Part shown: piece after piece, positions 36,714 through 45,650 of the stretch
Numbering within the stretch: position 1 is the stretch's first letter
How the letters are laid out: every line of letters begins with the position of its first letter
Notes under the pieces: generated by a model
The model's input: only the letters and a program-made list of their open reading frames with translations
What the model was told of the DNA's origin: nothing
Databases searched by the model: none
Origin: Aurantiacibacter gangjinensis
GTDB taxonomy: Bacteria; Pseudomonadota; Alphaproteobacteria; Sphingomonadales; Sphingomonadaceae
NCBI RefSeq assembly: GCF_001886695.1
Contig: NZ_CP018098.1
Span: 1-64,000, forward strand
Reading direction: 5' to 3'
DNA: 64,000 nt
Made by a program: the position numbers and the translations under genes

Positions 36714-37613
36714 CTAGAGGTTGGCATTCTCCGTTGCCGGAGCGCGCTTGGCCTTCGGCGCTGCAATCCAGCAGGCGACGACGATGACCACCACGCCGAT
36801 CATTGTCGGCACCGTCACTTCCTCGCGGAAAAACAGCCATCCGAACAGCGCTGCCCAGAGGAAGCCTGTATATTCGACAGGTACCAGTACCTGCGCCTCC
36901 GCCCGGGCATACGCCCAGGCGATGGCCATGGCGGCGGCCACAGTCAGCAGCGCGGAAATCCCGATTATGCCCAGCATTTCGGTACCGGGCAGGGTGAAGA
37001 AGAACGGCGCGGCCAGTGCCTGGACCAGCGCACCGATGCCAGCATGAAAGGTCGCGATCTCGACAGGGCCGGCCAGTTGGGACTGCTTGCGAATGACCAC
37101 GAAATTGTAGGCGTAGAGCAGCGCGGAAAAGGCAAGCGAGGCGAGGCCAATGGCCGTATCGGCGCTGAAATCCGCGCGTCCCAGCCGTCCCCACACGATC
37201 ACCAGCGTTCCGGCAAGGCCGAGGATCGAGGCACCTACGGCACTGGGCACGATGTCCTCTCCCAGCAGCGCGTGAGCGAAATAGAGCGCGATGAGCGGGG
37301 CGACGAAGCTGATTGCAATCGCCTCGGCTATCGGCAGCTTGGTGAGCGCGAAAAAGAAGCTGAGAGCCATCAGCGCGGAGATTATGCCGCGCTCTATATG
37401 CAGGCGCATCACTTGGCCGCGCGGCCATCGCGGGTCGCGCGCCAGCCAGATTGGCGCGACCAAGGCAGTGGCGAAGGCGGAGCGGAGCAGCGATGCGGAG
37501 AAAACGCCCGCTGCCAGCGAAGCCTCTTTCATCAGCGCGTCCATCAGCGACAGGCAGGCTACAGCCGCAATCGCGGTGAGAAATGGCCAGATCAGGCGAG
37601 GCGATGGCTCCAT
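36714..37613 (-). CDS. EamA-family (DMT) transporter
   Basis: The 299-residue protein has ten membrane segments in two EamA repeats of about 140 residues. ALSFFFALTKLPIAEAIAIS and AFATALVAPIWLARD are in the first repeat, and PVEYTGFLWAALFGWLFFRE is in the second. DMT transporters export small metabolites; the substrate cannot be read. It starts about 148 bases from the divergent L,D-transpeptidase gene. Confidence 0.92.
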   Translation of the reverse strand: MEPSPRLIWPFLTAIAAVACLSLMDALMKEASLAAGVFSASLLRSAFATALVAPIWLARDPRWPRGQVMRLHIERGIISALMALSFFFALTKLPIAEAIAISFVAPLIALYFAHALLGEDIVPSAVGASILGLAGTLVIVWGRLGRADFSADTAIGLASLAFSALLYAYNFVVIRKQSQLAGPVEIATFHAGIGALVQALAAPFFFTLPGTEMLGIIGISALLTVAAAMAIAWAYARAEAQVLVPVEYTGFLWAALFGWLFFREEVTVPTMIGVVVIVVACWIAAPKAKRAPATENANL

Positions 37614-37760
37614 TGCCAGCAGCCCTATAAGCTTCGATATTCACCGTCACCCGCCAATCGCGCGCATCCATGGCATTCAGCGCGGGTAAAGCGCGACGTA
37701 GCAATGGATGGACGGGCGGAATTGGCGCGACCCAGCCGATCCGCGGTATAGAGGGACATT

Positions 37761-39140
37761 ATGATTAATATCGGTTCGATTCGCCGCGACCTTTGCGCCG
37801 CGCTCGCTGCTGCCGGAGTGCTGGCAGCCTCCGCTACGCCCGCCATGGCGCAGGTGCTGGAGCAGCAGGATCCGCTGGCAGGCGAAGATGCCGCGCAGGT
37901 CACCCTGACACCCGATTTCCAGACGCAGGAAGTGGTGCAGGAGGATAACCGTCCTCCCGCTGTGCAGGAATGGACCGGCCCGCAGGCCGATGCGCTGAAG
38001 AGCGTACTGCAAAACATCGGCAGTGAAGGTCTGGACCCTGCCGATTATCGTATCGGCGCACTGGAAGGCGCTATGCTGTCCGGCGACCGCGACGGGTTGA
38101 ACTACGTGGCGAGCGAGCAATTCCGCTGGCTGGTCGAGGATTTGCGCGACGGCCGGACCCCGATGGAAGCACGGCGCCAATGGTTCGTCGTGGATCCGGA
38201 CCCGGATTTGCTGCCCAGCAACGAGTTGATGGCGCAGGTGCTGGAAAGCGGCGACATTCGCAGTATCGTCGATATCCTTGCTCCGGTACATGCGGATTAC
38301 GCCGCACTTCGCGATGCGCTGGCCGCAACGCCGGCCGGTGACACCGAAGCGCGGCGCATGATCCGCGCGAACATGGATCGCTGGCGCTGGCTGCCGCGCG
38401 ATCTTGGCGGGCAATATCTCCTCACCAACGTGCCGGAATACCAGCTGCGGCTGATGGTGAACGGGCGCATCATCAACACCTATCGCACCATCGTCGGCGC
38501 GCCGGGCCGCACGGCCACGCCGCAGATGATGGAGACGGTGGAAGGCGTCGTCTTCAACCCGACATGGACGGTGCCGCAAAGCATCGTGCGCGGCGAGGGG
38601 CTGGGCGAGCGCGTGCTGAACAATCCACAATGGGCGCGCCGCAATGGCTATCGCGCCACGCGCGGCGCCAATGGCTGGATCACCGTCGTGCAGCAGCCGG
38701 GTCCGCAAAACTCGCTCGGTCGGATGAAGTTGGACATGCCCAATGCCCATGCGATCTTTCTCCATGATACGCCTGCCCGCAATTTGTTCGACAGCAGCAA
38801 CCGTGCGCGCAGCCATGGCTGTGTGCGGGTGGAGCGCGCGCTGGAACTGGCGATGACCGTGGCGATCCTCGGCCAAGGCGCAACGCGGGACGAGGCCGTG
38901 GCGATCTCGACCAGCGGCGAATATACGCGCGTGCCGGTGGAACGGACGATGCCCGTTTACATCACCTATTTCACCATGGGCGTGGACGTCGACGGAAACC
39001 TGCGCAGCTATAACGACATCTACAATCGCGATGCGCCGGTGCTGGCCGCGCTGGACGCGCCGCGTGTCGACAATCGGGCGCGTGAAACGGATGAAGAAGC
39101 TGTCGAGCTGATCGACGACATCCGCACTACGGCGACCTGA
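37761..39140 (+). CDS. L,D-transpeptidase, YkuD domain
   Basis: The 459-residue protein has a Sec signal peptide (cleavage near PAMAQ), an N-terminal region of about 200 residues resembling the scaffold of LdtD/YcbB enzymes, and a YkuD domain with HDTPARNLFDSS and the catalytic SHGCVRVERAL. It should form 3-3 cross-links in peptidoglycan or attach proteins to it. AGGGA precedes the ATG at 37761. It is convergent with a second L,D-transpeptidase gene, 11 bases away. Confidence 0.93.
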   Translation: MINIGSIRRDLCAALAAAGVLAASATPAMAQVLEQQDPLAGEDAAQVTLTPDFQTQEVVQEDNRPPAVQEWTGPQADALKSVLQNIGSEGLDPADYRIGALEGAMLSGDRDGLNYVASEQFRWLVEDLRDGRTPMEARRQWFVVDPDPDLLPSNELMAQVLESGDIRSIVDILAPVHADYAALRDALAATPAGDTEARRMIRANMDRWRWLPRDLGGQYLLTNVPEYQLRLMVNGRIINTYRTIVGAPGRTATPQMMETVEGVVFNPTWTVPQSIVRGEGLGERVLNNPQWARRNGYRATRGANGWITVVQQPGPQNSLGRMKLDMPNAHAIFLHDTPARNLFDSSNRARSHGCVRVERALELAMTVAILGQGATRDEAVAISTSGEYTRVPVERTMPVYITYFTMGVDVDGNLRSYNDIYNRDAPVLAALDAPRVDNRARETDEEAVELIDDIRTTAT

Positions 39141-39151
39141 CCTAGAGCGAC

Positions 39152-39946
39152 CTATTCGCGCGGAGCGTCGCTTACGGTGGAGGTGGGAGCGATATCGTCG
39201 CCGACGCCCGCAGCTTGCTGCGCGGCGAGGAAATCCGGATCGGTGCTTTCGAGATTGCCGGATGCGCGCCGCTCGGCGATCGCGGCATCGAAATCGACAT
39301 CGGGCTGGAAAGGTCGCGCGATTGTCTCGCCATCGGCGCCAATGCCCAGCGTATCGGCGAACAGCAGTCGCCCACCGCGAAGCCGGCTGAGCGCCTGCCG
39401 GAAGGTTTCCGGCCCGAAGGCGAAGCAGCCATTGGAACGGCCGAGCCGCCCCCAGCGCGCCACATGCTCGGGTGTGGAATAGTTTGCCGCATGCATCACG
39501 ATGGCGCGCGGATAGGCTTGCGAATTCGTAGCATCTAACCCGCCCAGCCGCACCGACGTGCCGAAGCGTCCTTCATACCAGTTCCAGGTAATGTATGCGC
39601 CGCGGCTGGACGCCCAGCTATCGTGCCGGTTGGAATAGGCATTGAGCCAGCCATCATGCTCCGGGTCGGACCCGCTTCCATGGCTGACCAGAATGCTCTC
39701 TGCCGTGCCCGCTTCAAGATTGACGAAATGGAAGCGCGGCATGCTGGAATGCAGCCCGAAGTCGGCGATCCCGACCAGATCGCGGTGCCATAGCGCGCCG
39801 CCGACCCGATCCACCTGGGCGCGGGCAACATCCAGCAAGCGGGTTGTCCGCCTGTCCGGCATGGGCATGGCGAACACGCGCCGCGGGTCCGCGGCGATTG
39901 TAGCCGCCGTCGCCGCGCTGCCTGTCAGGAAACTGCGTCTATCCAT
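39152..39946 (-). CDS. Murein L,D-transpeptidase catalytic-domain protein (YkuD_2 type)
   Basis: The 264-residue protein begins MDRRSFLTGSAATAATIA, a Tat-like signal with the RR-S-F-L pattern. The body matches the murein L,D-transpeptidase catalytic domain family, with AIVMHAANYSTPEH and the active-site cysteine in LGRSNGCFAFG. It probably acts in the periplasm on peptidoglycan. The last 50 residues are an acidic tail. It is a different subfamily from the convergent gene at 37761. Confidence 0.87.
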   Translation of the reverse strand: MDRRSFLTGSAATAATIAADPRRVFAMPMPDRRTTRLLDVARAQVDRVGGALWHRDLVGIADFGLHSSMPRFHFVNLEAGTAESILVSHGSGSDPEHDGWLNAYSNRHDSWASSRGAYITWNWYEGRFGTSVRLGGLDATNSQAYPRAIVMHAANYSTPEHVARWGRLGRSNGCFAFGPETFRQALSRLRGGRLLFADTLGIGADGETIARPFQPDVDFDAAIAERRASGNLESTDPDFLAAQQAAGVGDDIAPTSTVSDAPRE

Positions 39947-40178
39947 CGTGCCACATCTACGCCTTCATTTATGAACTAATCCTAGCCGGCCCGCGCCCGA
40001 ATACCATCGCTGTGGCATGGCCGGCAGGCAAGCCGGTGCGCAGACTGGCCGTACGGTGGGGTGACTGCAATCCAGATCCCGCATCCCCGCCAGCTTTGCA
40101 GCACACGTTCCCGGTGCTGCGGCCCCGCTGCCAAGTCCCTCCTTGGCGGCGGGGTCATCTGGTGCGGGAATACGCCGT
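39947..40178. other. Intergenic region with a stem-loop
   Basis: This 232-base gap holds no gene. A stem of 13 bp with one G-T pair is formed by CCCCGCTGCCAAG (40123-40135) and CTTGGCGGCGGGG (40142-40154). It lies past the end of the glycosyltransferase-like gene, where it may act in termination or transcript stability; there is no T tail. Confidence 0.45.
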
Positions 40179-41108
40179 TCAGCCCTTCAACCGGGCAATA
40201 GCGTCGACGCTGGCGTCGATATAGGCGCCGTTATCGTGTCGATGGGTGCCCACGAAATGCACAAAGCACGCATCCGAGCCCCACGGCGCGTTCCAGTAAT
40301 TGAGGTAGCGATCATAAGGCAGCACGACCGGCTCTGCTTCGTTGGAGAGATGGAAGTTGCTCGCCACCTGCTCGGTGCCCCAAATGCTGACATCGTCGGG
40401 TCCGATCATGCGCGCCATTTCGTCGAGAAAGGCTGCCGAGAGGCTGCGCCCCGGCCCCATTGCGGCAAAGCCAGCAAAGCCTGCGCAACCGCGCGTATAT
40501 TTCCATTCGCGCTTGGCCGGGATTGTATCGAGGCGCGATTCGATGCGCGCCTGCACATGGCCTTCTTCAGCGCCATCAGGATAGAAGCGTTCGCGAAATT
40601 CGGCGAGCGGCAGCGGACCGACTTCGCCTTCTTCTCCGCCAAGGAACAGGAAGCTGCGATTGCGGGCGATGGCTTCGGCGATCTCCGGCACCGGGCCGAG
40701 CGTCACCGTGTCGCTGTCGAGCTGGATCCAGTATTCGCTGGCACGGTGGTCGAGGATGGTCAGCAACCGTTCCCAGCAACCTCCTTGCGGGAAATCGCCA
40801 GTCTGCACATCGTCGATACGCATGATCTGCGGATCGCCGCAATGATGGGCGAGGACGGCGCGATCCTGCGCGGTCAGCGTGCCATCGTCGAGGATCGCCA
40901 CGCGCCCGCGCCGCAATTCATGCCACAGCGATTTTACCGCGACGAGATAGGGCAGCAACACGGCCGTGCCGATCATCGAGAACAGCACCAGCCCATCCTG
41001 TTTGGGCACGATGGGCGGCGTTTGCAGAATGCCCGCAATGGCATCCGCGTGGCGTGCGGCTTCCTTCTTGGAACGCCAGCGCCGCGGCAGGAAGCTGGTC
41101 ATGTTCAT
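40179..41108 (-). CDS. Glycosyltransferase-like protein, unknown substrate
   Basis: The 309-residue protein resembles a GT-A-type nucleotide-sugar transferase: an N-terminal LVLFSMIGTAVLLPYLVAVK strand-helix unit, a DxD-like motif in EYWIQLDSDTVTLGP (about 126-140), and C-terminal SIWGTEQVASNF and CFVHFVGTHRHDNG. No exact family is recognised. Its start shares one base with the stop of the upstream aspartic protease gene (TGATG). It is the last gene of a minus-strand string. Confidence 0.75.
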   Translation of the reverse strand: MNMTSFLPRRWRSKKEAARHADAIAGILQTPPIVPKQDGLVLFSMIGTAVLLPYLVAVKSLWHELRRGRVAILDDGTLTAQDRAVLAHHCGDPQIMRIDDVQTGDFPQGGCWERLLTILDHRASEYWIQLDSDTVTLGPVPEIAEAIARNRSFLFLGGEEGEVGPLPLAEFRERFYPDGAEEGHVQARIESRLDTIPAKREWKYTRGCAGFAGFAAMGPGRSLSAAFLDEMARMIGPDDVSIWGTEQVASNFHLSNEAEPVVLPYDRYLNYWNAPWGSDACFVHFVGTHRHDNGAYIDASVDAIARLKG

Positions 41109-41644
41109 CAGCGGCTGCCCAGCACCATCCGGTCATCCGCTATGCGCACATCGCCGATCGTGCTGAGGAAGGACTGGCCGAGCAGCGAAATGCCGAGCCC
41201 CTGCGGCACGATGATGGCTTCCACATTGGTCGCTTCGAACTCGCCAACCCGCACACGCGGCAAATGGGCGCGCACGCCATAGACCGTGCCGCTGGCCCCC
41301 TGTGCCACCGGCATAACCTCGGCATCGTCCCAGTAAATGCCCATCGCGTGGGCATCGTCGCCGGTCAGCGCGATCACGCTGGCGCCGGTATCCACCAACA
41401 TGCGTGAAGGCACCCCGTCGACATAGACATCGGCGTAGAAATGCCCGTCATATTCGCGCGATAGCGTGACTTCGCCGCCCCAGCCCGATGGGCCGGTGGC
41501 GCTTTGCACTGCCCCCAGCGTGACACCGTCGCCCTTGGCTTCCATTTCGCCGGACATCGCCATTTCCGCCTCGCCCAGCGGCATGGTGAGCGCGATTGCG
41601 CCGCCGGCGATCAGCACGCAGGCAATAGGAAGTCGCATATCCAT
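41108..41644 (-). CDS. Retropepsin-like aspartic protease (clan AA)
   Basis: The 178-residue protein has an N-terminal membrane anchor or signal (MRLPIACVLIAGGAIAL) and a retropepsin-like domain with the catalytic motif MLVDTGASVIALT (about 83-95) and a second-half LGQSFLSTI. Bacterial members of this type probably act as dimers in the periplasm; their substrates are unknown. MDM and MRL starts are 6 bases apart. It is 11 bases downstream of the deacetylase-like gene. Confidence 0.87.
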   Translation of the reverse strand: MDMRLPIACVLIAGGAIALTMPLGEAEMAMSGEMEAKGDGVTLGAVQSATGPSGWGGEVTLSREYDGHFYADVYVDGVPSRMLVDTGASVIALTGDDAHAMGIYWDDAEVMPVAQGASGTVYGVRAHLPRVRVGEFEATNVEAIIVPQGLGISLLGQSFLSTIGDVRIADDRMVLGSR

Positions 41645-41655
41645 CGCGCGCCAGA

Positions 41656-42579
41656 TTAGCGGCGAGGTCTTAGCGCGGGGTAAAGGCGGTTCTCATCGGC
41701 CATGGCGAGCATGGATGCGGCATGGCGCTCGGCGACTTCGCGCTGATCTGCGCTATATCCGCCGCCAAGCGCGCTGGCGATGGGTAGGCCGCGCCGCCGC
41801 GCTTCGGCCACAACGTAGCGATCGCGCACTTGCAATCCGGCATCGCTGAGCGCCAGGCGGCCTAGCTTATCGTGTTCGTGCGGGTCGACGCCTGCCTGGT
41901 AGAGCACGATATCCGGCTGGAACTCGTCGATTACTGTCGGAAGATGCGCCGACAACGCTTCCATGAAGCCCGCATCATCCGTGCCATCGGCCAGCGGTAT
42001 GTCGAGCGTGGAGCGCGCCTTACGCGCTGGAAAATTCTTTTCCGCATGCAGCGACAGAGTAAAAATGTCCTCCCGGCCTGCCGTGAGGCTTGCGGTGCCG
42101 TCGCCCTGATGCACATCGAGATCGACGATCAGGACCCGCTTGGCATCGCCCTCGGCAATCAGTCGATTGGATGCAACGGCAAGATCGTTGAATACGCAAT
42201 AGCCTGCGCCCGTGTCGTGCAGCGCGTGATGGCTGCCCGCCGCGCTATTGGCAGCGTAGCCGTGCTGCATCGCCAGCTGTGCGGCAAGCCAGGTGCCGCC
42301 ATTTGTATGGCGCACGCGGCTGGCGATGCGGTCGGTGACGGGAAAGCCGATCCGCCGCTCCTTCTCGCGCGGCACGCTGGCTGTGAAGACCTGCTCCACA
42401 TAATCGGGACAATGCACCGCCTCCAGCCATGCGCGCGGCATGGGCTCGGGTGCATGTTCGGTGATCGGCTGCCCGCTCTCGCGCAGCGCGACCATGACCA
42501 ATTGGTATTTGTCGAACTTGAAGGTGCCGCGCGTGGGCTGCGGTGCCATGTAATCGACATGGTGGACGACGTGGAGCAT
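41656..42579 (-). CDS. Histone-deacetylase-like (arginase/deacetylase superfamily) hydrolase
   Basis: The 307-residue protein has the zinc-dependent deacetylase motifs: AGSHHALHDTGAGYCVFND (catalytic His pair), VLIVDLDVHQGDGTA (zinc ligands Asp and His) and LYQAGVDPHEHD (zinc ligand Asp). Bacterial members act on acetylated amines such as acetylpolyamines or related metabolites; the substrate is not clear. The start at 42579 (MLHVVHHVDYM) lies 7 bases after the thioredoxin-like gene. Confidence 0.94.
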   Translation of the reverse strand: MLHVVHHVDYMAPQPTRGTFKFDKYQLVMVALRESGQPITEHAPEPMPRAWLEAVHCPDYVEQVFTASVPREKERRIGFPVTDRIASRVRHTNGGTWLAAQLAMQHGYAANSAAGSHHALHDTGAGYCVFNDLAVASNRLIAEGDAKRVLIVDLDVHQGDGTASLTAGREDIFTLSLHAEKNFPARKARSTLDIPLADGTDDAGFMEALSAHLPTVIDEFQPDIVLYQAGVDPHEHDKLGRLALSDAGLQVRDRYVVAEARRRGLPIASALGGGYSADQREVAERHAASMLAMADENRLYPALRPRR

Positions 42580-42586
42580 TGTCGCT

Positions 42587-43132
42587 TCAGATGATGCGGT
42601 CAGCCAGACTCTGCAACTCTTCGAAAATCGCATCATCGCTGCGGCTGGCAGCATTGCGCCAGGTGGTGGCGGTGTCGGCGTTCACCAATTCGCCAGCTGG
42701 CGTCAGGACCAGCACGTTGGGAGAGCCCGGCAAGTCATCCAGGCCGAACCTGCGTGCAATCTCCAGATTATGGCCGTCGCCCGTTTGCGGCATGCCGATA
42801 TTGACGAAAACCAGCTCGTAGTTCTCGGCAATCATGGCGTCGAAGCGCGGCGTGCCGAGCCAGCCTGCCAGAGCGCGGCTATCGTGGCACCAGTTCGCGC
42901 CCATGACCAGCAGCACGCGCGTGTCGTTCGCAGCGGAGCGGGCGAGGGCAGCATCGACCTCCGCCATTGCATCAGATGATACGTCGTAGCTGGTGGCTTC
43001 GGGATAAGCCGGATGGTGGTTGTCGGCAGACGCCAACCCGGCATCACCGGAGTGGGCGCAGGCCGATAGCACGAGGAAAAGCGGGACCAACGCCGACCGC
43101 ATGGCGCTCTTAACGCCGGTCCCGCGCAGCAT
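42587..43132 (-). CDS. Thioredoxin-like lipoprotein
   Basis: The 181-residue protein has a lipoprotein signal (SALVPLFLVLSAC) and a thioredoxin-fold domain with VLLVMGANWCHDSRAL, that is WCxxS rather than WCxxC, and a cis-proline region GSPNVLVLTPAG. With one cysteine at the active site it may bind or isomerise rather than oxidise. ATG at 43132 overlaps the stop of the small upstream gene (TAATG); 43102 is an alternative start nearer the signal. Confidence 0.85.
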   Translation of the reverse strand: MLRGTGVKSAMRSALVPLFLVLSACAHSGDAGLASADNHHPAYPEATSYDVSSDAMAEVDAALARSAANDTRVLLVMGANWCHDSRALAGWLGTPRFDAMIAENYELVFVNIGMPQTGDGHNLEIARRFGLDDLPGSPNVLVLTPAGELVNADTATTWRNAASRSDDAIFEELQSLADRII

Positions 43133-43254
43133 TACTTGCCTTTGCCCTTGCCCTTGCTGCCTTCGGTATTGCCCTGCTTGGCAGCGTTCTTCTCGGCAAT
43201 GATCCGCTTCTCTTCCTCGGGCGAGATCTGCGTCACTTTCTTTTCTTCACTCAT
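43132..43254 (-). CDS. Small highly charged protein of 40 residues
   Basis: The product begins MSEEKKVTQISPEEEKR and ends in a GKGKGK tail. It is rich in Lys and Glu and has no hydrophobic segment. GGGGGA lies 6 bases before the ATG at 43254, and the stop overlaps the next start (TAATG), which supports real translation and coupling. No function is recognised. It lies 149 bases downstream of ispG. Confidence 0.72.
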   Translation of the reverse strand: MSEEKKVTQISPEEEKRIIAEKNAAKQGNTEGSKGKGKGK

Positions 43255-43403
43255 GGTTTTCCCCCATGTCATCCGCCATCGGAAAGGCCGGACGAGGCAA
43301 GGGCGGAGCAAACCAAGCCGGCACGATGAGTGATCCCGATGGCAATGAGACTGACAGCAAAAGCAGGGGTTGGCAATCGCGAGGATTGCGCCGCGCGAGC
43401 AGC

Positions 43404-44543
43404 CTATTCGGCGGCCTCGGCATGAGGATCGAAGGCAATCGCCTCGCCCGCGTCGATCGCTGCGGCCTTTTCTTCCACCAGCTTCACGATGTGATCGAGC
43501 ATGGCGTCGCTCTCCACATGGTGATCGGTCACGCCGGAGAGATAGACCATGTGTTTGCCCGCCCCGCCGCCGGTAATGCCGATATCGGTCTCGCGCGCTT
43601 CGCCCGGGCCATTGACCACGCAGCCCAGCACAGAGAGGCTCATCGGCGTCTTGATATGCTCCAGTCGCTTTTCCAGCGCTTCCACCGTGCGGATTACGTC
43701 GAAGCCCTGGCGCGAGCAGCTGGGGCAGGAGACGACACGCACACCGCGCGTGCGCAGGCCCAGCGCCTTGAGCATTTCGAAGCCCACTTTCACCTCTTCC
43801 TCCGGCTCGGCAGAAAGGGACACGCGGATCGTGTCGCCAATCCCCGCCCAGAGCAGGCTGCCGATGCCGATGGAGGACTTGACGGTCCCGCCGATCAGAC
43901 CGCCCGCCTCGGTAATGCCGAGGTGCAGCGGGCAATCGACCGTTTCGGCAAGGCCATGATAGGCTGCAACGGCAAGGAACACGTCGCTCGCCTTCACCGC
44001 CACCTTGTATTCATGGAAGTCGTGATCCTGCAGCAGCTTGATATGGTCGAGCGCGCTTTCGATCAGCGCTTCTGGGCAGGGCTCGCCGTATTTCTCGAGC
44101 AAGTCCTTTTCCAGGCTACCGGCATTCACGCCGATGCGGATCGCGCAGCCATTGGCCTTGGCCGCGCGAACCACTTCGGCCACGCGGTCGCTGCTGCCGA
44201 TATTGCCGGGATTGATCCGCAGGCAAGCCGCGCCCTTGTCCGCCGCTTCCAGTGCGCGCTTGTAGTGAAAATGGATGTCGGCGACGATGGGCACGTTCGC
44301 CGCGCGGGTGATCTTGTCGAAATGCTCGGTCGCCTCTTTCGTGGGACAGGACACGCGAATGATATCCGCGCCCACATCCTCGCAGCGGCGGATCTGGTCG
44401 ATCGTGGCGGACACGTCCTCTGTGGGAGTGTTCGTCATCGTTTGCACGGTGATCGGGGCATCCCCGCCAACAGGGACATTGCCGACCATGATCTGGCGGC
44501 ACTCGCGGCGTTCGATATCGCGCCAAGGGCGTACGGAAGACAT
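43404..44543 (-). CDS. ispG: 4-hydroxy-3-methylbut-2-en-1-yl diphosphate synthase (flavodoxin)
   Basis: IspG converts MEcPP to HMBPP in the MEP isoprenoid pathway using a [4Fe-4S] cluster. The 379-residue protein has the TIM-barrel part with [17 protein letters not shown] and LRINPGNIG, then the C-terminal cluster domain with [11 protein letters not shown] and [11 protein letters not shown], supplying the cysteine ligands. The start at 44543 (MSSVRPW) is the likely one; 44552 is 3 residues longer. Confidence 0.98.
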   Translation of the reverse strand: MSSVRPWRDIERRECRQIMVGNVPVGGDAPITVQTMTNTPTEDVSATIDQIRRCEDVGADIIRVSCPTKEATEHFDKITRAANVPIVADIHFHYKRALEAADKGAACLRINPGNIGSSDRVAEVVRAAKANGCAIRIGVNAGSLEKDLLEKYGEPCPEALIESALDHIKLLQDHDFHEYKVAVKASDVFLAVAAYHGLAETVDCPLHLGITEAGGLIGGTVKSSIGIGSLLWAGIGDTIRVSLSAEPEEEVKVGFEMLKALGLRTRGVRVVSCPSCSRQGFDVIRTVEALEKRLEHIKTPMSLSVLGCVVNGPGEARETDIGITGGGAGKHMVYLSGVTDHHVESDAMLDHIVKLVEEKAAAIDAGEAIAFDPHAEAAE

Positions 44544-44577
44544 GGCGCGCATATAGGCGGGCTAGCATGAAGGGGCA

Positions 44578-45621
44578 ATGACAGCGCAGCCGCAAACAGC
44601 TAGTCAAAGTGGAATGAGCAGGCAGATGCACCAGACAGACGATGCGAGGCTGGACGGGCCGCTGCTGTTCGGCAGGGTGCTGGACGGGCGGGGCGGCGGA
44701 CGCAGGATCGGTTGGGAAGAGGCGCAAAGCTGGCAGCCGCAGGCTCCCGGCGAAGTGCTCTGGCTGCATCTGTGCCGCACCGAAAGCGGCGTGCAGAATT
44801 GGCTCGAAAGCCTCGGCATTCCCGAACCGACCGCCGAATTGCTGGTAAGTGACGAGACCCGCCCGCGCGCTTTTCGCGAAGGCACTGCATTGGTCGCAAC
44901 GCTACGGGGCATCAATTTCAATCCCGGGGCCGAGCCGGAGGATATGGTCGCCATGCAGCTGTGGTGTGATGGTCCGCGACTCTTCACCCTGCGCCGCCAG
45001 CGCCTGCAAAGCCCGCGCGACGTGCTCGCCATGATTGACCGCGGTAGCGGACCGGTGGATGCAGGACGCGTTATCACCGAGCTGGTCGAGGCGCTCATCA
45101 ACCGCATGAATGCCAGCATCGTCGATATGAACGCGGCAATCGACGACATGGAAGAACGCGGCACCGAAAGCGATACCGAAGCCGCCATCACGCGCATCGC
45201 CAATATCCGCCGCAATTCGCTCGCGCTGCAGCGACATATGGCCCCGCAGCACGAGGCGCTGGAGATCATCGCGCGCACAGCACCCGCATGGTTCGAGGAT
45301 GACGACAAGCGTGAGATTGCCGAGAGCATCGACCGCCTGCGACGCTATCTGGAAGATATCAACATCTCGAAGGAAAGCGCCGTCGTCTTACAGGACGATA
45401 TCCGCGCCCGGGCACTCGCGCGCTCGGAACGCACCAATTACCTGCTGACCATCGTGGCGGCGATTTTCCTGCCGCTCGGCTTCATCACCGGGTTGCTGGG
45501 CATCAATGTCGGCGGAATGCCGGGCGTCGACGATGGCGATGCGTTCTGGATCGTCGTGGGTTTGTGTGGCGTGATCCTGACTCTCCAGCTCGCGCTCTTC
45601 TGGCGGTGGAAATGGCTATGA
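44578..45621 (+). CDS. CorA-family divalent metal transporter, ZntB-like
   Basis: The 347-residue protein has a long cytoplasmic N-terminal domain, a long coiled region, and two C-terminal membrane segments. The signature between them is GINVGGMPG, the ZntB/CorA variant of GxN, followed by acidic residues (VDDGD). ZntB-type members move zinc; magnesium cannot be excluded. Starts at 44611 and 44623 are possible alternatives. Confidence 0.92.
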   Translation: MTAQPQTASQSGMSRQMHQTDDARLDGPLLFGRVLDGRGGGRRIGWEEAQSWQPQAPGEVLWLHLCRTESGVQNWLESLGIPEPTAELLVSDETRPRAFREGTALVATLRGINFNPGAEPEDMVAMQLWCDGPRLFTLRRQRLQSPRDVLAMIDRGSGPVDAGRVITELVEALINRMNASIVDMNAAIDDMEERGTESDTEAAITRIANIRRNSLALQRHMAPQHEALEIIARTAPAWFEDDDKREIAESIDRLRRYLEDINISKESAVVLQDDIRARALARSERTNYLLTIVAAIFLPLGFITGLLGINVGGMPGVDDGDAFWIVVGLCGVILTLQLALFWRWKWL

Positions 45622-45650
45622 CGCGCGCAACGCGCCGGTAGGGGGAAGGG

